DNA from: Acidobacteriota bacterium
GTDB taxonomy: Bacteria; Acidobacteriota; Vicinamibacteria; Vicinamibacterales; UBA8438
Direction: 5' to 3'
DNA: 64,000 nucleotides
Assembly (NCBI GenBank): GCA_009838525.1
Contig: VXRJ01000035.1
Coordinates: forward strand, 362,812 to 426,811
Positions 37,114 to 46,425 of the stretch are shown here, in pieces; position 1 is the stretch's first letter, and the number at the start of each line of letters is the position of its first letter. The position numbers and the translations under genes are program-made. The notes under the pieces were generated by a model. It was not told where the DNA came from and did no database searches. It was given only the letters and a program-made list of their open reading frames with translations.

Positions 37114-38781
37114 ATGAAGAATCTGGCCGGACCGTTGGCGCTCCTCGTTGGACTGTGGCCGGCTCCCGGGCCCGCCCAGACGGCGGACGACCTGATCAAC
37201 GACGCGCGGACCCCCGAGGACGTGCTCGTCCACAGCATGGGGTACGACCGCAAGAGCTACAGCCCGCTCGAACAAATCAACAAGTCGAACATTCACCGGC
37301 TGGTGCCGATCTGGAGCACCAGCATGATGAACAACTCGGGCGAGCTGGCCGCACCGGCCATCTACGACGGCGTGATGTACACGATCAACGGAAGCTGGAC
37401 CTTCGCCATCGACCTGGAGACCGGCCGGCAGATCTGGCGCACGCCGGTCGTCCTCGAAGACGGCGCGCGGCGCAACAGCAACTTCAACCGCGGCGGCCCA
37501 GTTCTCTACGAGGGCCGCCTCTTCCGCGTGACCGTGGACAACCACGTCCTGGCCCTGGACGTGGAGACGGGGGAGGAGCTCTGGAAACAGAAGTTCGCCG
37601 ATGCGTCGGAGGGCTACTACGCGACGGGCGCGCCGGTCATCGCCAACGGCGTGCTGATCTCCGGGATGGCGGGCGGGGAATCCACTACGCGCGGCTTCCT
37701 CGACGGCTGGGATCCCGCCACCGGCGAGAAGCTGTGGCGCCGCTACACGATCCCCGGCCCGGGCGAACCGGGCCACGAAACCTGGCCCGCCAACAGCGAC
37801 GCGTGGATGTACGGCGGGGCGCCGACGTGGCGCTCCGGCTCCTACGACCCGGAGTTGGACCTCGTCTACTGGGGGACGGGCAACGCGGAGCCGTACGATC
37901 CGACGCCGCGCGGCGCGCTGGACAGCCTCTATGCGTCGACCGTGATTGCCATTCGCCCGAAGACGGGGGAGATCGCCTGCTACTACCAGTACACGCCGAA
38001 CGACGTCTACGACGTGGACGGCGTCGACGAGCACGTCCTGGCCGATCTGGAAGTCGACGGCGAAATGCGGAAGGTGATGATCCAGGCCAACAAGAACGGC
38101 TTCCTGTACACGCTCGACCGGACCGACTGCTCGCTGATCGCCGTGCACCCCTACGTTTACGTCAACTGGGCCACGCACATCGACCCGGCGACCGGGCGTC
38201 CGGTGCTGACCGACCTCTACCGGGACTTCCTGGCCGGCGAGCAGGTCTACATCTGGCCGTCCCGCGGCACCAACGCGGTGCCCATCGCCTTCAACCCGGA
38301 CACCGGCCTCATCTACTCGACGACCTGGCATGTGCCGCGCATCCAACAGCTTCTGCCGGAGCCGCAGGAACGGGTCCTCGGGGCCAGCTACACGGGGGTC
38401 ACCAACCGCTTCCCGGAGGTCGAGCCCGGCGACCTGCTCGGTCACATCGTGGCGATCAACCCGCTGACCGGCGACAAGAAGTGGGAGATCCCGATGCACG
38501 ACTTTCCCAGCTCGGCCGGCGTCCTGGCGACGGGCGGCGGGTTGCTGTTCACGGGCAAGATCACCGGCGAGTTCATCGCTCTCGACGAGGAGACCGGCGA
38601 GACGCTCTGGGAGTTCCAGACCGGATCGAGCGTCAATGCGACGGCGATCACCTACATGCTGAACGGCCGCCAGCAGATAACCGTGGCGTCAGGGCTCGGG
38701 GGCAGCCTCGCCAACCGGTACGCGCGGGGCCGGGTGGCGTCCGGTGGATCCGTCTGGACGTTCGCGTTGATGCCCGACTGA
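37114..38781 (+). CDS. Secreted PQQ-dependent alcohol dehydrogenase, lanthanide-type signature
   Basis: A 555-residue eight-bladed quinoprotein. ATG 37114 starts a signal peptide (MKNLAGPLALLVGLWPAPGP). Metal and cofactor residues are visible: Glu in MAGGESTTRG, Asn in WGTGNAEPYDP, catalytic Asp followed at +2 by a second Asp in VYDVDGVDE. In methanol dehydrogenases the second Asp marks lanthanide-dependent (XoxF/ExaF-like) enzymes, where MxaF has Ala. The vicinal Cys-Cys found in most members is not visible near GVLISGMAGGE. It oxidises a primary alcohol or similar substrate in the periplasm and passes electrons to a cytochrome c; no haem domain is fused. Confidence 0.88.
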   Translation: MKNLAGPLALLVGLWPAPGPAQTADDLINDARTPEDVLVHSMGYDRKSYSPLEQINKSNIHRLVPIWSTSMMNNSGELAAPAIYDGVMYTINGSWTFAIDLETGRQIWRTPVVLEDGARRNSNFNRGGPVLYEGRLFRVTVDNHVLALDVETGEELWKQKFADASEGYYATGAPVIANGVLISGMAGGESTTRGFLDGWDPATGEKLWRRYTIPGPGEPGHETWPANSDAWMYGGAPTWRSGSYDPELDLVYWGTGNAEPYDPTPRGALDSLYASTVIAIRPKTGEIACYYQYTPNDVYDVDGVDEHVLADLEVDGEMRKVMIQANKNGFLYTLDRTDCSLIAVHPYVYVNWATHIDPATGRPVLTDLYRDFLAGEQVYIWPSRGTNAVPIAFNPDTGLIYSTTWHVPRIQQLLPEPQERVLGASYTGVTNRFPEVEPGDLLGHIVAINPLTGDKKWEIPMHDFPSSAGVLATGGGLLFTGKITGEFIALDEETGETLWEFQTGSSVNATAITYMLNGRQQITVASGLGGSLANRYARGRVASGGSVWTFALMPD

Positions 38782-38788
38782 CCGGTGC

Positions 38789-38837
38789 GCCGGCGTCCAC
38801 GCCGGCGGTTCCGCGGGTTGCCGGCCTGGAGGCCGGC
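38789..38837. repeat. Pair of REP-like palindromes between convergent genes
   Basis: GCCGGCGTCCACGCCGGC (38789-38806) and GCCGGCCTGGAGGCCGGC (38820-38837). The two differ at paired stem positions, so both stay perfect hairpins. Further GGCCGGCGCACC-like fragments run on to about 38890. Confidence 0.85.
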
Positions 38838-38900
38838 GCACCCGGCCTGCGCACTTGGCCGGCGCACCTGGCCGGTGCACTTGGCCGGCAGCGTTTGCGG

Positions 38901-40466
38901 CTACAGTCGCTGCGCGCCGGGCCGTCCGTCCTCGACGACGAACGACGCCCGCGTGGAGATGGGGCTGCCGGGCCGGCTGACGTACTCCAGGACCTGGTAG
39001 TCGGCCCGGCACTGCTCAGGGGTCAGATCGCAGCGCACGTAGCCGCGCTGGCTGTTGAAGAACCGGATCCAGGGGTTCTCGGCGAGCAGGGCGGCGGTGT
39101 TGTCCCGGACGTCGGAGCCGTCGCCACTGGAGCTGATGGAGGTGCCGACGAACTCGGTGGCCACGATCGGCCCGGCCGCATCCTGGTAGTCCAACTGGAG
39201 GTCGGCCACCCAGTTGCTGTGGATGTCGCCGGTGAGGACGACGGGATTCGCCGGCCGCCGCGTCGCCAGGAACTCCATCAGCCGTCGCCGCGCGACCTCG
39301 TAGCCGGACCAGACATCCATCCCGTACGTCTCGCCCTCACCCGGCGTGTAGTCGACGCGCGCCATCATGATCTGCTGCGGGATGACGTTCCAGCGCGCGG
39401 CGGACCGATCCAACCCATCCATGAGCCACCGCTCCTGTGTTTCGCCCAGCGGCGTCGCGGCCGGGTCGTAGATGCCGTCGCAGACGACCCGGCGCCGATC
39501 GCCGCACGGCTGGTCGGTGCGGTACTGCCGCGTGTCGAGCACGTGGAACGAGGCGAGGTCGCCCCAGTCGAAGGCGCGGTAGAGCTGCAGGGCAGGTCCG
39601 TTCGGCAACGATGCCCGGCGCAGGGGCATGTGCTCGTAGTAGGCCTGGTAGGCGGCGGCGCGGCGCCGCAGGAACAGCTCGGCCGGCAGGCCTTCCTCCT
39701 CCGAGACGTCGTTCGCGTAGTTGTTGTCCACCTCGTGGTCATCCCACGTCACCACCCACGGGAACGCCGCGTGGGCCGCCTGCAGGTCCGGATCGCTGCG
39801 ATAGAGCGCGTACCGGTTGCGGTACTCCTCGATCAGCTCGATCTCGCCGCCCGTGTGCCGGCGGACACGCCCGTCGCGCCCTTCGTACTCGTAGATGTAG
39901 TCGCCGAGATGGAAGACGATGTCGAGGTCGTCTTCCGCCATGTGCTGGTACGCCGTGTAGTAGCCCTGCTCGTAGTGCTGGCACGAAGCGAACGCGAAGC
40001 GGAGGCGATTGGTCCGCGCTCCGGGCGCCGGCAGCGTGCGCGTGCGGCCGATCCTGCTCTCGTCGGCGCCGCTCCGAAACCGGTACCAATACCACCGCGC
40101 CGGCTCCAGCCCATCCACTTCCACATGGACGCTGTGTCCGAGCCTGCGGGACGCTATCGCCGTCCCGCGCTGCGCGACGTCCGTCATCCCCTCGTCGCGC
40201 GCGACCTCCCAGACCACCTCCACGTCCTCCGGCGGCATGCCGCCGCCGTTCAACGGATCCAGGGCCAGGCGCGTCCAGATCACGACGCCGTCCGGCGTCG
40301 GATCGCCGGACGCCACGCCGAGGGGGAACGCGGACGGTTGGAAGAGAGAGCCTCCCGAAGTGCGGCGTGCGGCGCCGAGGCCAAGCAGGGCCAGGCCGCC
40401 GGTCAGCAGATCGCGGCGGTCCAACCGACGTTGGAGCAACGAATTGAGGTTGGAGTGGATGGTCAT
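38901..40466 (-). CDS. phoD: Alkaline phosphatase D (PhoD-like), Tat-exported
   Basis: A 521-residue metallophosphatase. The start ATG 40466 lies behind GGGGACAAGCG and opens with a Tat signal ([17 protein letters not shown]). Residues for the metal centre are in [30 protein letters not shown] and [10 protein letters not shown]. An N-terminal Ig-like PhoD domain precedes them ([20 protein letters not shown]). The enzyme hydrolyses phosphodiesters and monoesters with Fe3+/Ca2+ in the periplasm and helps phosphate scavenging. Confidence 0.9.
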   Translation of the reverse strand: MTIHSNLNSLLQRRLDRRDLLTGGLALLGLGAARRTSGGSLFQPSAFPLGVASGDPTPDGVVIWTRLALDPLNGGGMPPEDVEVVWEVARDEGMTDVAQRGTAIASRRLGHSVHVEVDGLEPARWYWYRFRSGADESRIGRTRTLPAPGARTNRLRFAFASCQHYEQGYYTAYQHMAEDDLDIVFHLGDYIYEYEGRDGRVRRHTGGEIELIEEYRNRYALYRSDPDLQAAHAAFPWVVTWDDHEVDNNYANDVSEEEGLPAELFLRRRAAAYQAYYEHMPLRRASLPNGPALQLYRAFDWGDLASFHVLDTRQYRTDQPCGDRRRVVCDGIYDPAATPLGETQERWLMDGLDRSAARWNVIPQQIMMARVDYTPGEGETYGMDVWSGYEVARRRLMEFLATRRPANPVVLTGDIHSNWVADLQLDYQDAAGPIVATEFVGTSISSSGDGSDVRDNTAALLAENPWIRFFNSQRGYVRCDLTPEQCRADYQVLEYVSRPGSPISTRASFVVEDGRPGAQRL

Positions 40467-40589
40467 CGCTTGTCCCCGGTATCGACCGTTCTGATTCGCC
40501 GTGCCTGGAAGAATGCTACGTTGATCGTCACCGCTCCGCACGTCGGGATGCGGCCAGCGTAGGCCGCCATTGCCATCGCCCCCATCCTA

Positions 40590-40650
40590 GCAGTCTGCGG
40601 CGCAACCCCCACTATAGCGAGCGGCGTTGCATCCCGGCCGGGTGGCGTTG
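40590..40650. repeat. 61-base dispersed element, second full copy
   Basis: It matches the element at 30971-31032 over its whole length with one gap and shares AGCGGCG, TGCATCCCGGC and GGCGTTG blocks. It lies upstream of the second toxin-antitoxin pair. Confidence 0.7.
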
Positions 40651-40697
40651 GTTAGGACGTGATATGATTTTCCTACTCTGTAATTCATACCATACGC

Positions 40698-40913
40698 ATG
40701 AGAATATCTGAACGCGGGCAGATCACCATCCCGAAACCACTGAGGGACCGTTTCGGCATGAACCACGATGTCGAGGTGGAGATCACGCCGACGGAGCAAG
40801 GCCTGCTCATTCAGAAGCGAACGGCTTCCAGGCACCCGGTGGAGAGGGTGTACGGCGTGCTCAGGCGGCGCGGCAACACCGACAACTACATTGAAGCCAT
40901 CCGGGGACGATGA
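40698..40913 (+). CDS. AbrB-type antitoxin of the second VapC pair
   Basis: A 71-residue protein with the DNA-binding swapped hairpin MRISERGQITIPKPLRDRFG and MNHDVEVEITPTEQGLLIQK, and a short basic tail for toxin binding (YGVLRRRGNTDNYIEAIRGR). It overlaps the toxin start by 4 bases (ATGA). The upstream 45 bases are AT-rich with a TATGAT box (40663-40668) that could be a -10. Confidence 0.9.
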   Translation: MRISERGQITIPKPLRDRFGMNHDVEVEITPTEQGLLIQKRTASRHPVERVYGVLRRRGNTDNYIEAIRGR

Positions 40914-41305
40914 TCACCGCCGTTGATACGAGCGTCCTGCTCGACATCTTCCTTCCTGACGAGAATCACGGTCCGGAGTCGGCGCAACGGCTGCGCACCG
41001 CCTATGATCGCGGCGCCATCCTCGTCTGCGACGTGGTCTACGCGGAACTGGTCCCGGCCTTCGATGACCGCAACGCACTCGACAGAGTGCTTCGGGAGGT
41101 CGGTGTGACCTCATCGCCCATCGACACAGCTATCGCCTATGAAGCCAGCGTGCGCTGGGATCGCTATCGTCAGGCTGGCGGTTCGCGAGAACGAATCATC
41201 ACCGACTTCTTGATCGGTGCGCACGCCGTCGTGGCTGCCGACGCCTTTCTGACTCGTGATCGCGGCTTCTATGCGACGTACTTCCCGGAACTCCGCCCCG
41301 ACTGA
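40910..41305 (+). CDS. vapC: VapC-type PIN-domain toxin
   Basis: A 131-residue PIN domain with the acidic set Asp in MITAVDTSVLLDIF, Glu in VVYAELVPAF, Asp in RIITDFLIGAHA and Asp in FLTRDRGFY. An endoribonuclease role is inferred from the family. Overlap with the antitoxin stop couples translation. Confidence 0.9.
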   Translation: MITAVDTSVLLDIFLPDENHGPESAQRLRTAYDRGAILVCDVVYAELVPAFDDRNALDRVLREVGVTSSPIDTAIAYEASVRWDRYRQAGGSRERIITDFLIGAHAVVAADAFLTRDRGFYATYFPELRPD

Positions 41306-41355
41306 GTCAGGGCACCGGATCGAACCAAAAGTCATTTAGGGTTGCGTTTGGTCGC

Positions 41356-41384
41356 ACCATATGTTACTTCTGGCGTCATATGGT
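41356..41384 (+). promoter_or_regulatory. Inverted repeat covering the start codon of the AAA/DUF4143 gene
   Basis: ACCATATG (41356-41363) and CATATGGT (41377-41384) are perfect 8-base inverted arms separated by 13 bases. The right arm contains the ATG at 41380. It could be a protein-binding operator, or in RNA a hairpin that hides the start codon. Confidence 0.5.
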
Positions 41385-42525
41385 CCGGCGTCGCTACTGG
41401 ATCGAGGCCATCGAACGCCTGTGGGGCGAGAGGTCGGTGGTCTGGCTTTCGGGAGTTCGCCGGGTCGGCAAGACCTTCCTGTGCCGGTCGCTGCCAAGCG
41501 TCGAGTACTTCGATTGCGAGCTGCCGAGCACGCGGCGCGCATTGGAAGATCCCGAACGTTTCCTCACCGACGTTGCCGGTCGGCGGATCGTGATCGACGA
41601 GATCCAGCGCCTGCGCGATCCGTCCGAGCTACTGAAGATCGCCGCGGACTACCATCCCGGGACTCGCGTCATCGCTACAGGGTCGTCGTCCCTTGGCGCC
41701 TCGCGGCGATTCCGCGACACCCTCACCGACCGTAAGCGCGATCTCCGGCTGACGCCGATGATCCTCCAGGACGAGGAGGAGTTCGGCGGTCGCGGCATCG
41801 ATCACCGTTTCATGCACGGCGGGCTGCCGCCCTTCTTTCTCGCCGCACAAAGACCCGAGCACGGATTCCAGGAGTGGCTTGACTCGTACTGGTCCCGGGA
41901 CATTCAGGAGCTGTTTCGCGTGGAGCGCCGTTGGTCGTTCCTGCGGTTTGTAGAGCTGGTGCTCGCACAGAGCGGCGGTGTTTTCGAGGCCTCGCGCCTG
42001 GCGCGTCCGTGCGAAATCAGTCGGACCACGGTCGTCAACTACCTGCGGGTACTTGAAGACACCTTCGTCGTGCAGGTTGTGAGACCGTACAGCGCCCGCC
42101 GTGCTTCGGAGATCGTAGCGGCGCCCAAGGTGTACGGGTTCGATACCGGGTTCGTCTGTCTGTTCAAGGGGTGGGATCACCTGCGGGACGAGGACCGGGG
42201 TGTCCTGTGGGAGCACTACGTACTCAACGAGTACCTGGGCCGCGCTCAGGACCAGCGCGTGCGGTACTGGCGGGACAAGCGGGGGCACGAGATTGACTTC
42301 GTGCTCGTTCGCGGAGGTGGCGCAACAGTGGCGATAGAGTGCAAGTGGCGCGCGGCCGGCTTCGACGCACGGAACCTGAAGGCTTTCCGTTCACGATATC
42401 CGGACGGCGACAACTTCGTGGTAACCGATGACACGGCAACCTCCTATGTCCGTGACTACGGCGGGGTTGCGGTCCGTTTCGTCAACCTGCCCGAACTGAT
42501 GGATCGCGTGACGAACCGAGCGTAA
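41380..42525 (+). CDS. AAA ATPase with DUF4143 and C-terminal nuclease-like domain
   Basis: A 381-residue protein of the common ATPase/DUF4143 family. It has Walker A in SGVRRVGKTFL, Walker B in RRIVIDEIQRL, sensor IATGSSSLGASR, and the DUF4143 region with a winged-helix-like part (LARPCEISRTTVVNYLRVLE). The C-terminus, GHEIDFVLV and TVAIECKWR, has the Asp...Glu-x-Lys spacing of PD-(D/E)xK nucleases. Function in the family is unknown. It follows the VapC pair on the same strand and its DNA is somewhat poorer in G+C than the neighbours. Confidence 0.85.
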   Translation: MVRRRYWIEAIERLWGERSVVWLSGVRRVGKTFLCRSLPSVEYFDCELPSTRRALEDPERFLTDVAGRRIVIDEIQRLRDPSELLKIAADYHPGTRVIATGSSSLGASRRFRDTLTDRKRDLRLTPMILQDEEEFGGRGIDHRFMHGGLPPFFLAAQRPEHGFQEWLDSYWSRDIQELFRVERRWSFLRFVELVLAQSGGVFEASRLARPCEISRTTVVNYLRVLEDTFVVQVVRPYSARRASEIVAAPKVYGFDTGFVCLFKGWDHLRDEDRGVLWEHYVLNEYLGRAQDQRVRYWRDKRGHEIDFVLVRGGGATVAIECKWRAAGFDARNLKAFRSRYPDGDNFVVTDDTATSYVRDYGGVAVRFVNLPELMDRVTNRA

Positions 42526-42571
42526 ACCGCTGGGTCCACGGCAGGCGTTGCACGCGAGTAAACTGGCAGCC

Positions 42572-43798
42572 ATGACCACCCAGGCAATCGCGGCAGCGGT
42601 GCCTGACGCATCTGGCGGCCCATCGCGTCTGTTCGCCGCGGTGGTGGCGCCGGGTCACCGCTTCCTGCTCGGCTGGACGGCGGCCTGGCTCGCGGTGGGC
42701 GTCGTGGTGGCAGGCGGAATCTCTTTCGCCGCCGGTGTCGACTTCTTTCCCATCCTGCGCGTGAGCGTCCTCTCCGCCGTGCTGGTGGGATACAGCGCGT
42801 ACACCTCGGCCCGCCTCGTCTCGCCGCTGCTTGCGCAGTTGCACAGCGCACTGCGCCTGACGCTCGATTCGCTCCTCGTGCTGGCGGGCACTGTCTTCGG
42901 CTCGGTGGCGGTCTTTGTTACCGATCCGTTCTTCACGCTCGCCCAGTACCGGACCGTGTTGCTGATCGTGACGCTCAACGCGGCGCTTGCCGCGGGGGTC
43001 GCGGTGGCCCTCGGCACCTACGACCGGATGCGCCGCCAGATCGAGGCGTCCTACCGCGTGCTGCGGGAACGGGACAAGCTGGAGCGGGAGATGAACGTCG
43101 CCCGCGAGGTCCAGCGCGAGTTGCTTCCCCGCGCCGTGCCCAGCTTCCAGGGACTGGAGCTCGCCGGGGTCTGCCGCCCGGCAATCGCCGTGGGCGGCGA
43201 CTACTACGACTACCTGCAGCATGTGGACGGCCGCCCGGGGCTCGTCATCGCGGACATTTCGGGCAAGGGCGTCCCGGCCAGCCTCCTGATGGCGAGCCTG
43301 CAGGCCTCGGTGCGCAGCCTGTTCCACACCGCGGCGGACCCGGGGCAGCTTCACGCGAGACTGAACGACGCACTGTGCGGCTCGTCGTCCGTGTCGCGCT
43401 ACGCGACGGCGTTCGTCGCGGACTTCGATCCGGACACCCGGCGGCTGACCTACAGCAACGCCGGACACCTGCCGGCCCTCGTCATCCGGGGGCAGGAGAC
43501 CCTGCGGTGCGAAGAAGGCGGCATGCCGATCGGCTTGTTCGAGGGAATGACCTACGAGACCGGAACGCTGTCCCTGGTCCCTGGAGACTTGCTCGCCCTG
43601 TTCACGGACGGTGTGACGGAGCAGCCTTCGTCCGGCGGTGAGGAGTTCGGCGCGAAGCGGTTGGCGGAGCTGTTGCGGGCTCACCTGGACCGCCCCCTGG
43701 ACGCGGCCGTCCAGGCCGTGCTCGACGCCCTGGATGAGTGGCGCGGCCCCGTTGCCCCTCACGACGACGTGACGCTCGTCCTGGCGAGGGTGCGGTGA
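42572..43798 (+). CDS. Membrane-bound PP2C-type Ser/Thr phosphatase, RsbU/SpoIIE family
   Basis: A 408-residue protein. There are four or so N-terminal helices (FLLGWTAAWLAVGVVVAGGI, LLVLAGTVFGSVAVFV, TVLLIVTLNAALAAGVAVAL), a short coiled linker (RQIEASYRVLRERDKLEREM) and then a SpoIIE phosphatase domain with AVGGDYYDYLQ, VIADISGKGVPAS, YSNAGHLPAL, LFTDGVTE and PHDDVTLVLARVR, with metal-binding Asp residues present. It would dephosphorylate an anti-anti-sigma factor in a partner-switching system; no such partner is encoded nearby. Start at ATG 42572. Confidence 0.87.
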   Translation: MTTQAIAAAVPDASGGPSRLFAAVVAPGHRFLLGWTAAWLAVGVVVAGGISFAAGVDFFPILRVSVLSAVLVGYSAYTSARLVSPLLAQLHSALRLTLDSLLVLAGTVFGSVAVFVTDPFFTLAQYRTVLLIVTLNAALAAGVAVALGTYDRMRRQIEASYRVLRERDKLEREMNVAREVQRELLPRAVPSFQGLELAGVCRPAIAVGGDYYDYLQHVDGRPGLVIADISGKGVPASLLMASLQASVRSLFHTAADPGQLHARLNDALCGSSSVSRYATAFVADFDPDTRRLTYSNAGHLPALVIRGQETLRCEEGGMPIGLFEGMTYETGTLSLVPGDLLALFTDGVTEQPSSGGEEFGAKRLAELLRAHLDRPLDAAVQAVLDALDEWRGPVAPHDDVTLVLARVR

Positions 43799-43842
43799 AC
43801 CGGTCCGTGCCGAAACCGACGATCGCGGTAGGGAGGAACACG

Positions 43843-45006
43843 ATGTTTCGCATTGCAGCAACGGCATTGGGTCTCGCCCTGGCGTTCGCCGGAGCGCCGG
43901 CGTTGGTCGAGGCGCAGTCGTTCCAGGCCGGTCCCCGGGTGACGATCCCGAGCGGCGCGGTGCGCGAGGGCGACCTCTACGCCGGCGCGGGAGAGTCGGT
44001 CCGGGTCGACGGAAGGCTGGGCGGCGACCTGATTGCCGGCGCGGGAAACCGGATTGCGATCAGCGGGCAGGTCGACGGGGATCTGTTTGCGGCGGCCAAC
44101 ACGGTCGACCTTCGGGGATCCATCGGGGACTCCGTCCGCGCCGTTGGACAGACGCTGAACGTGGACGCCACAGTCGACGGGCATCTCCTGGCGGCGGCGA
44201 CCGAAGTGTTCGTAACCCGGAATGCGCGGATCGCAGAAGGCCTCACGGCTACCGCCAGCCACATGGAGATCGATGGCACGGTCGAGGGCGGCGTCCGGGT
44301 GGGGGCCGGGGTGGTTGTCATTCGCGGGACCGTGCAGGGCGACGCCAGCATCTTTGCGGACCGTCTCGATCTGGAGCCCGGTGCTCGCATCACCGGCGAC
44401 CTCGACTACCAGACACGGGCGCCTCTGAGCCCCGAAGCAGCGGCTCAAGTGGAGGGGGCCGTGCGCTACGAAGAGCCGCCGGAGGAAGAGCCCGGCGAGG
44501 GTGGAAGCGCGTGGGGCGCCGTGTTCTGGATCTGGCAGACGCTCGCGGCGTTGCTCACCGGCCTCGTCGTCGTCGCCCTGTTCCGTGGCGCCGTGCAGCG
44601 GCAGGCCGCGTCGTTCGCCGAGGAGACCACGCTCAGCGCCCTGCTCGGGTTCGCCGCCTTTCTGCTCGTGCCGGTGGCGGCGGGAATCGTGATGATCACC
44701 CTGGTGGGATTGCCGGTTGGCTTCGCCGCCATCCTCCTGTTCGGCCTCGCCCTGTACACCGCCAAGCTCCCGATTGCCGTCTGGATCGGAGATCGCCTGC
44801 TCGGACTGGCCGGACGCCCCGGCGCGTCGCCGTACGCGTCGATGGCGCTCGGCGTTCTGGCGCTCTACCTGCTGTTCGCCGTCCCCTGGGTCGGGTGGCT
44901 GTTCTGGCTTGCCGCCACGTGGCTGGGCCTCGGCGCCATGGTCGTCTCCTGGCGCCGGCGCCTGGAAGTCCGCGCCGGCGCGGCTTACTCGATCATGCGT
45001 ACCTGA
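43843..45006 (+). CDS. Bactofilin-like beta-helix protein with membrane C-terminus
   Basis: A 387-residue protein. ATG 43843 follows TAGGGAGGAACACG and starts a signal peptide (ATALGLALAFAGAPALVEA). Residues about 30-210 are short repeated beta-turns typical of polymer-forming bactofilin domains (VREGDLYAGAGESVRVDGRL; GQVDGDLFAAANTVDLRGSI). A Glu-rich linker leads to four or so transmembrane helices. The export signal and membrane part differ from cytosolic bactofilins. Its 3' end overlaps the convergent pyruvate kinase gene by 22 bases. Confidence 0.78.
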   Translation: MFRIAATALGLALAFAGAPALVEAQSFQAGPRVTIPSGAVREGDLYAGAGESVRVDGRLGGDLIAGAGNRIAISGQVDGDLFAAANTVDLRGSIGDSVRAVGQTLNVDATVDGHLLAAATEVFVTRNARIAEGLTATASHMEIDGTVEGGVRVGAGVVVIRGTVQGDASIFADRLDLEPGARITGDLDYQTRAPLSPEAAAQVEGAVRYEEPPEEEPGEGGSAWGAVFWIWQTLAALLTGLVVVALFRGAVQRQAASFAEETTLSALLGFAAFLLVPVAAGIVMITLVGLPVGFAAILLFGLALYTAKLPIAVWIGDRLLGLAGRPGASPYASMALGVLALYLLFAVPWVGWLFWLAATWLGLGAMVVSWRRRLEVRAGAAYSIMRT

Positions 45007-46412
45007 ATGGCGTTCGAGTGGCCGAAATCGGTAGTGACGTTGGCCACGACCACCACGGGTTCACCGCTTTCCAGCCGGCCATGGGCCTTCAAGAGTTCGA
45101 GGGCATGGAGCACTACCTGCTCCGGCTCTTCCGTCAGGTCGATCGTGAAGGGCACCACGGATCGTGAGAGCCAGAGCCGGCGGCGGACGATCTCGGTGGT
45201 CGTAAAGGCATAGATGGTAGCGCCGCGCGGGCGAAAACTGGCGACGAGTTGTCCCATCAGGCCCCGCATGGTCATGACCACGATCGCCCGGGACCCGAGC
45301 GAATCGGCCAGCAGGCAGGCGCTCCGGGCCAACTGATCGCGGACCGATTTCGCCTCCCGGTCGCGGTGGAATTCCAGGCCGGGTTCTTCCTCGACGCGCC
45401 GGGCAATGCGGTCGAGCACGGAGACGCAGCGCGCCGGGTACTTGCCGGTCGCGGTCTCCCCGCTCAGCATCACCGCGTCGGCCTGCTCGTACACGGCGTT
45501 GGCGACGTCGGTGACTTCGGCCCGGGTCGGCATCGGGTTGTCGATCATCGATTCCAGCAGGTGGGTGGCCACGATCACCGGCTTTCCGGCGATCGCGCAG
45601 CGGCGCACCATGTCGCGCTGGGTTGACGGAAGCAGATCGAACTCCACCTCGACCCCGAGATCGCCCCGGGCGACCATGACGCCGTCGGCCGCGTCGATGA
45701 TCTCGTCCAGGTTGTCGATGCCCTCCTGGTTCTCGATCTTGGCGATGATGCGGATGGGGTGCCCGCCGGCCTCGGCGACGACGCGCCGGGCGTCGCGCAC
45801 CGCCTCGGCGCTGCGTACGAACGACACCGCGAGGAAGTCGACGTGGTGTTCCGCCGCGAAGCGGATGTCGGCCGCGTCCTGGTCCGTGATCGACGGCAGG
45901 TTCACCCGCACGCCGGGAAGGTTGATGTGCTTCCGCGATCCCAGGGCCCCGCCGTCCCGCACCCGGCAGCGGAGATCGCGCTCGCGCACTTCCAGCACGT
46001 CCAGGTTGATCAGCCCGTTGTCGACCGTGATCCGATCCCCCACCGTCAACTGGCGCACGATGTCCTGATAGTCGACGTGGATGGTGCGCTCCTCCGGGCT
46101 CTCGGTGGGGCCGACGCTGATGTAGCACTCCTGGCCGACCTCGAGAAACAGTTGCTCGTGGCGTTCGCCGGTGCGGATGGCCGGTCCCCGGAGGTCCAAC
46201 AGCAGGGCGATCGGATGGTCCAGTTGCTGGTTGAGCGTCTGGACGCGCCGGATCACCTCCAGGTGGCTCTCATGACTGCCGTGCGACATGTTGAGTCGCG
46301 CGATGTTCATGCCGGCGGCGGCGAGTTGTTCGATCCGGTCCGGCGCGGAGGTGGAGGGACCCAGCGTGCAGACGATCTTGGTCTGCCGGAAGTCGCGTCT
46401 CGGCGACGTCAT
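44985..46412 (-). CDS. pyk: Pyruvate kinase
   Basis: A 475-residue enzyme of normal length. Hallmarks are TKIVCTLGPST, NIARLNMSHGSHE, LLLDLRGPAIRTG, the active-site Lys in RIIAKIENQEG, MVARGDLGVE and AVMLSGETATGKYP, followed by a C-terminal allosteric domain. It converts phosphoenolpyruvate and ADP to pyruvate and ATP in the cytosol. In the LDLRGPAIRTG motif Arg replaces the usual Lys of LDTKGPEIR. The start ATG 46412 is 19 codons into a longer frame and aligns with the family N-terminus. The gene ends in convergent 22-base overlap with the bactofilin-like gene. Confidence 0.95.
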   Translation of the reverse strand: MTSPRRDFRQTKIVCTLGPSTSAPDRIEQLAAAGMNIARLNMSHGSHESHLEVIRRVQTLNQQLDHPIALLLDLRGPAIRTGERHEQLFLEVGQECYISVGPTESPEERTIHVDYQDIVRQLTVGDRITVDNGLINLDVLEVRERDLRCRVRDGGALGSRKHINLPGVRVNLPSITDQDAADIRFAAEHHVDFLAVSFVRSAEAVRDARRVVAEAGGHPIRIIAKIENQEGIDNLDEIIDAADGVMVARGDLGVEVEFDLLPSTQRDMVRRCAIAGKPVIVATHLLESMIDNPMPTRAEVTDVANAVYEQADAVMLSGETATGKYPARCVSVLDRIARRVEEEPGLEFHRDREAKSVRDQLARSACLLADSLGSRAIVVMTMRGLMGQLVASFRPRGATIYAFTTTEIVRRRLWLSRSVVPFTIDLTEEPEQVVLHALELLKAHGRLESGEPVVVVANVTTDFGHSNAIQVRMIE

Positions 46413-46425
46413 GGCGGCAAGGTTA

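Noticed and set aside
37155..40562. A 1135-codon open frame spanning the PQQ dehydrogenase and PhoD genes
   Set aside because: It runs through two real genes on different strands and across palindromic repeats; no protein features.
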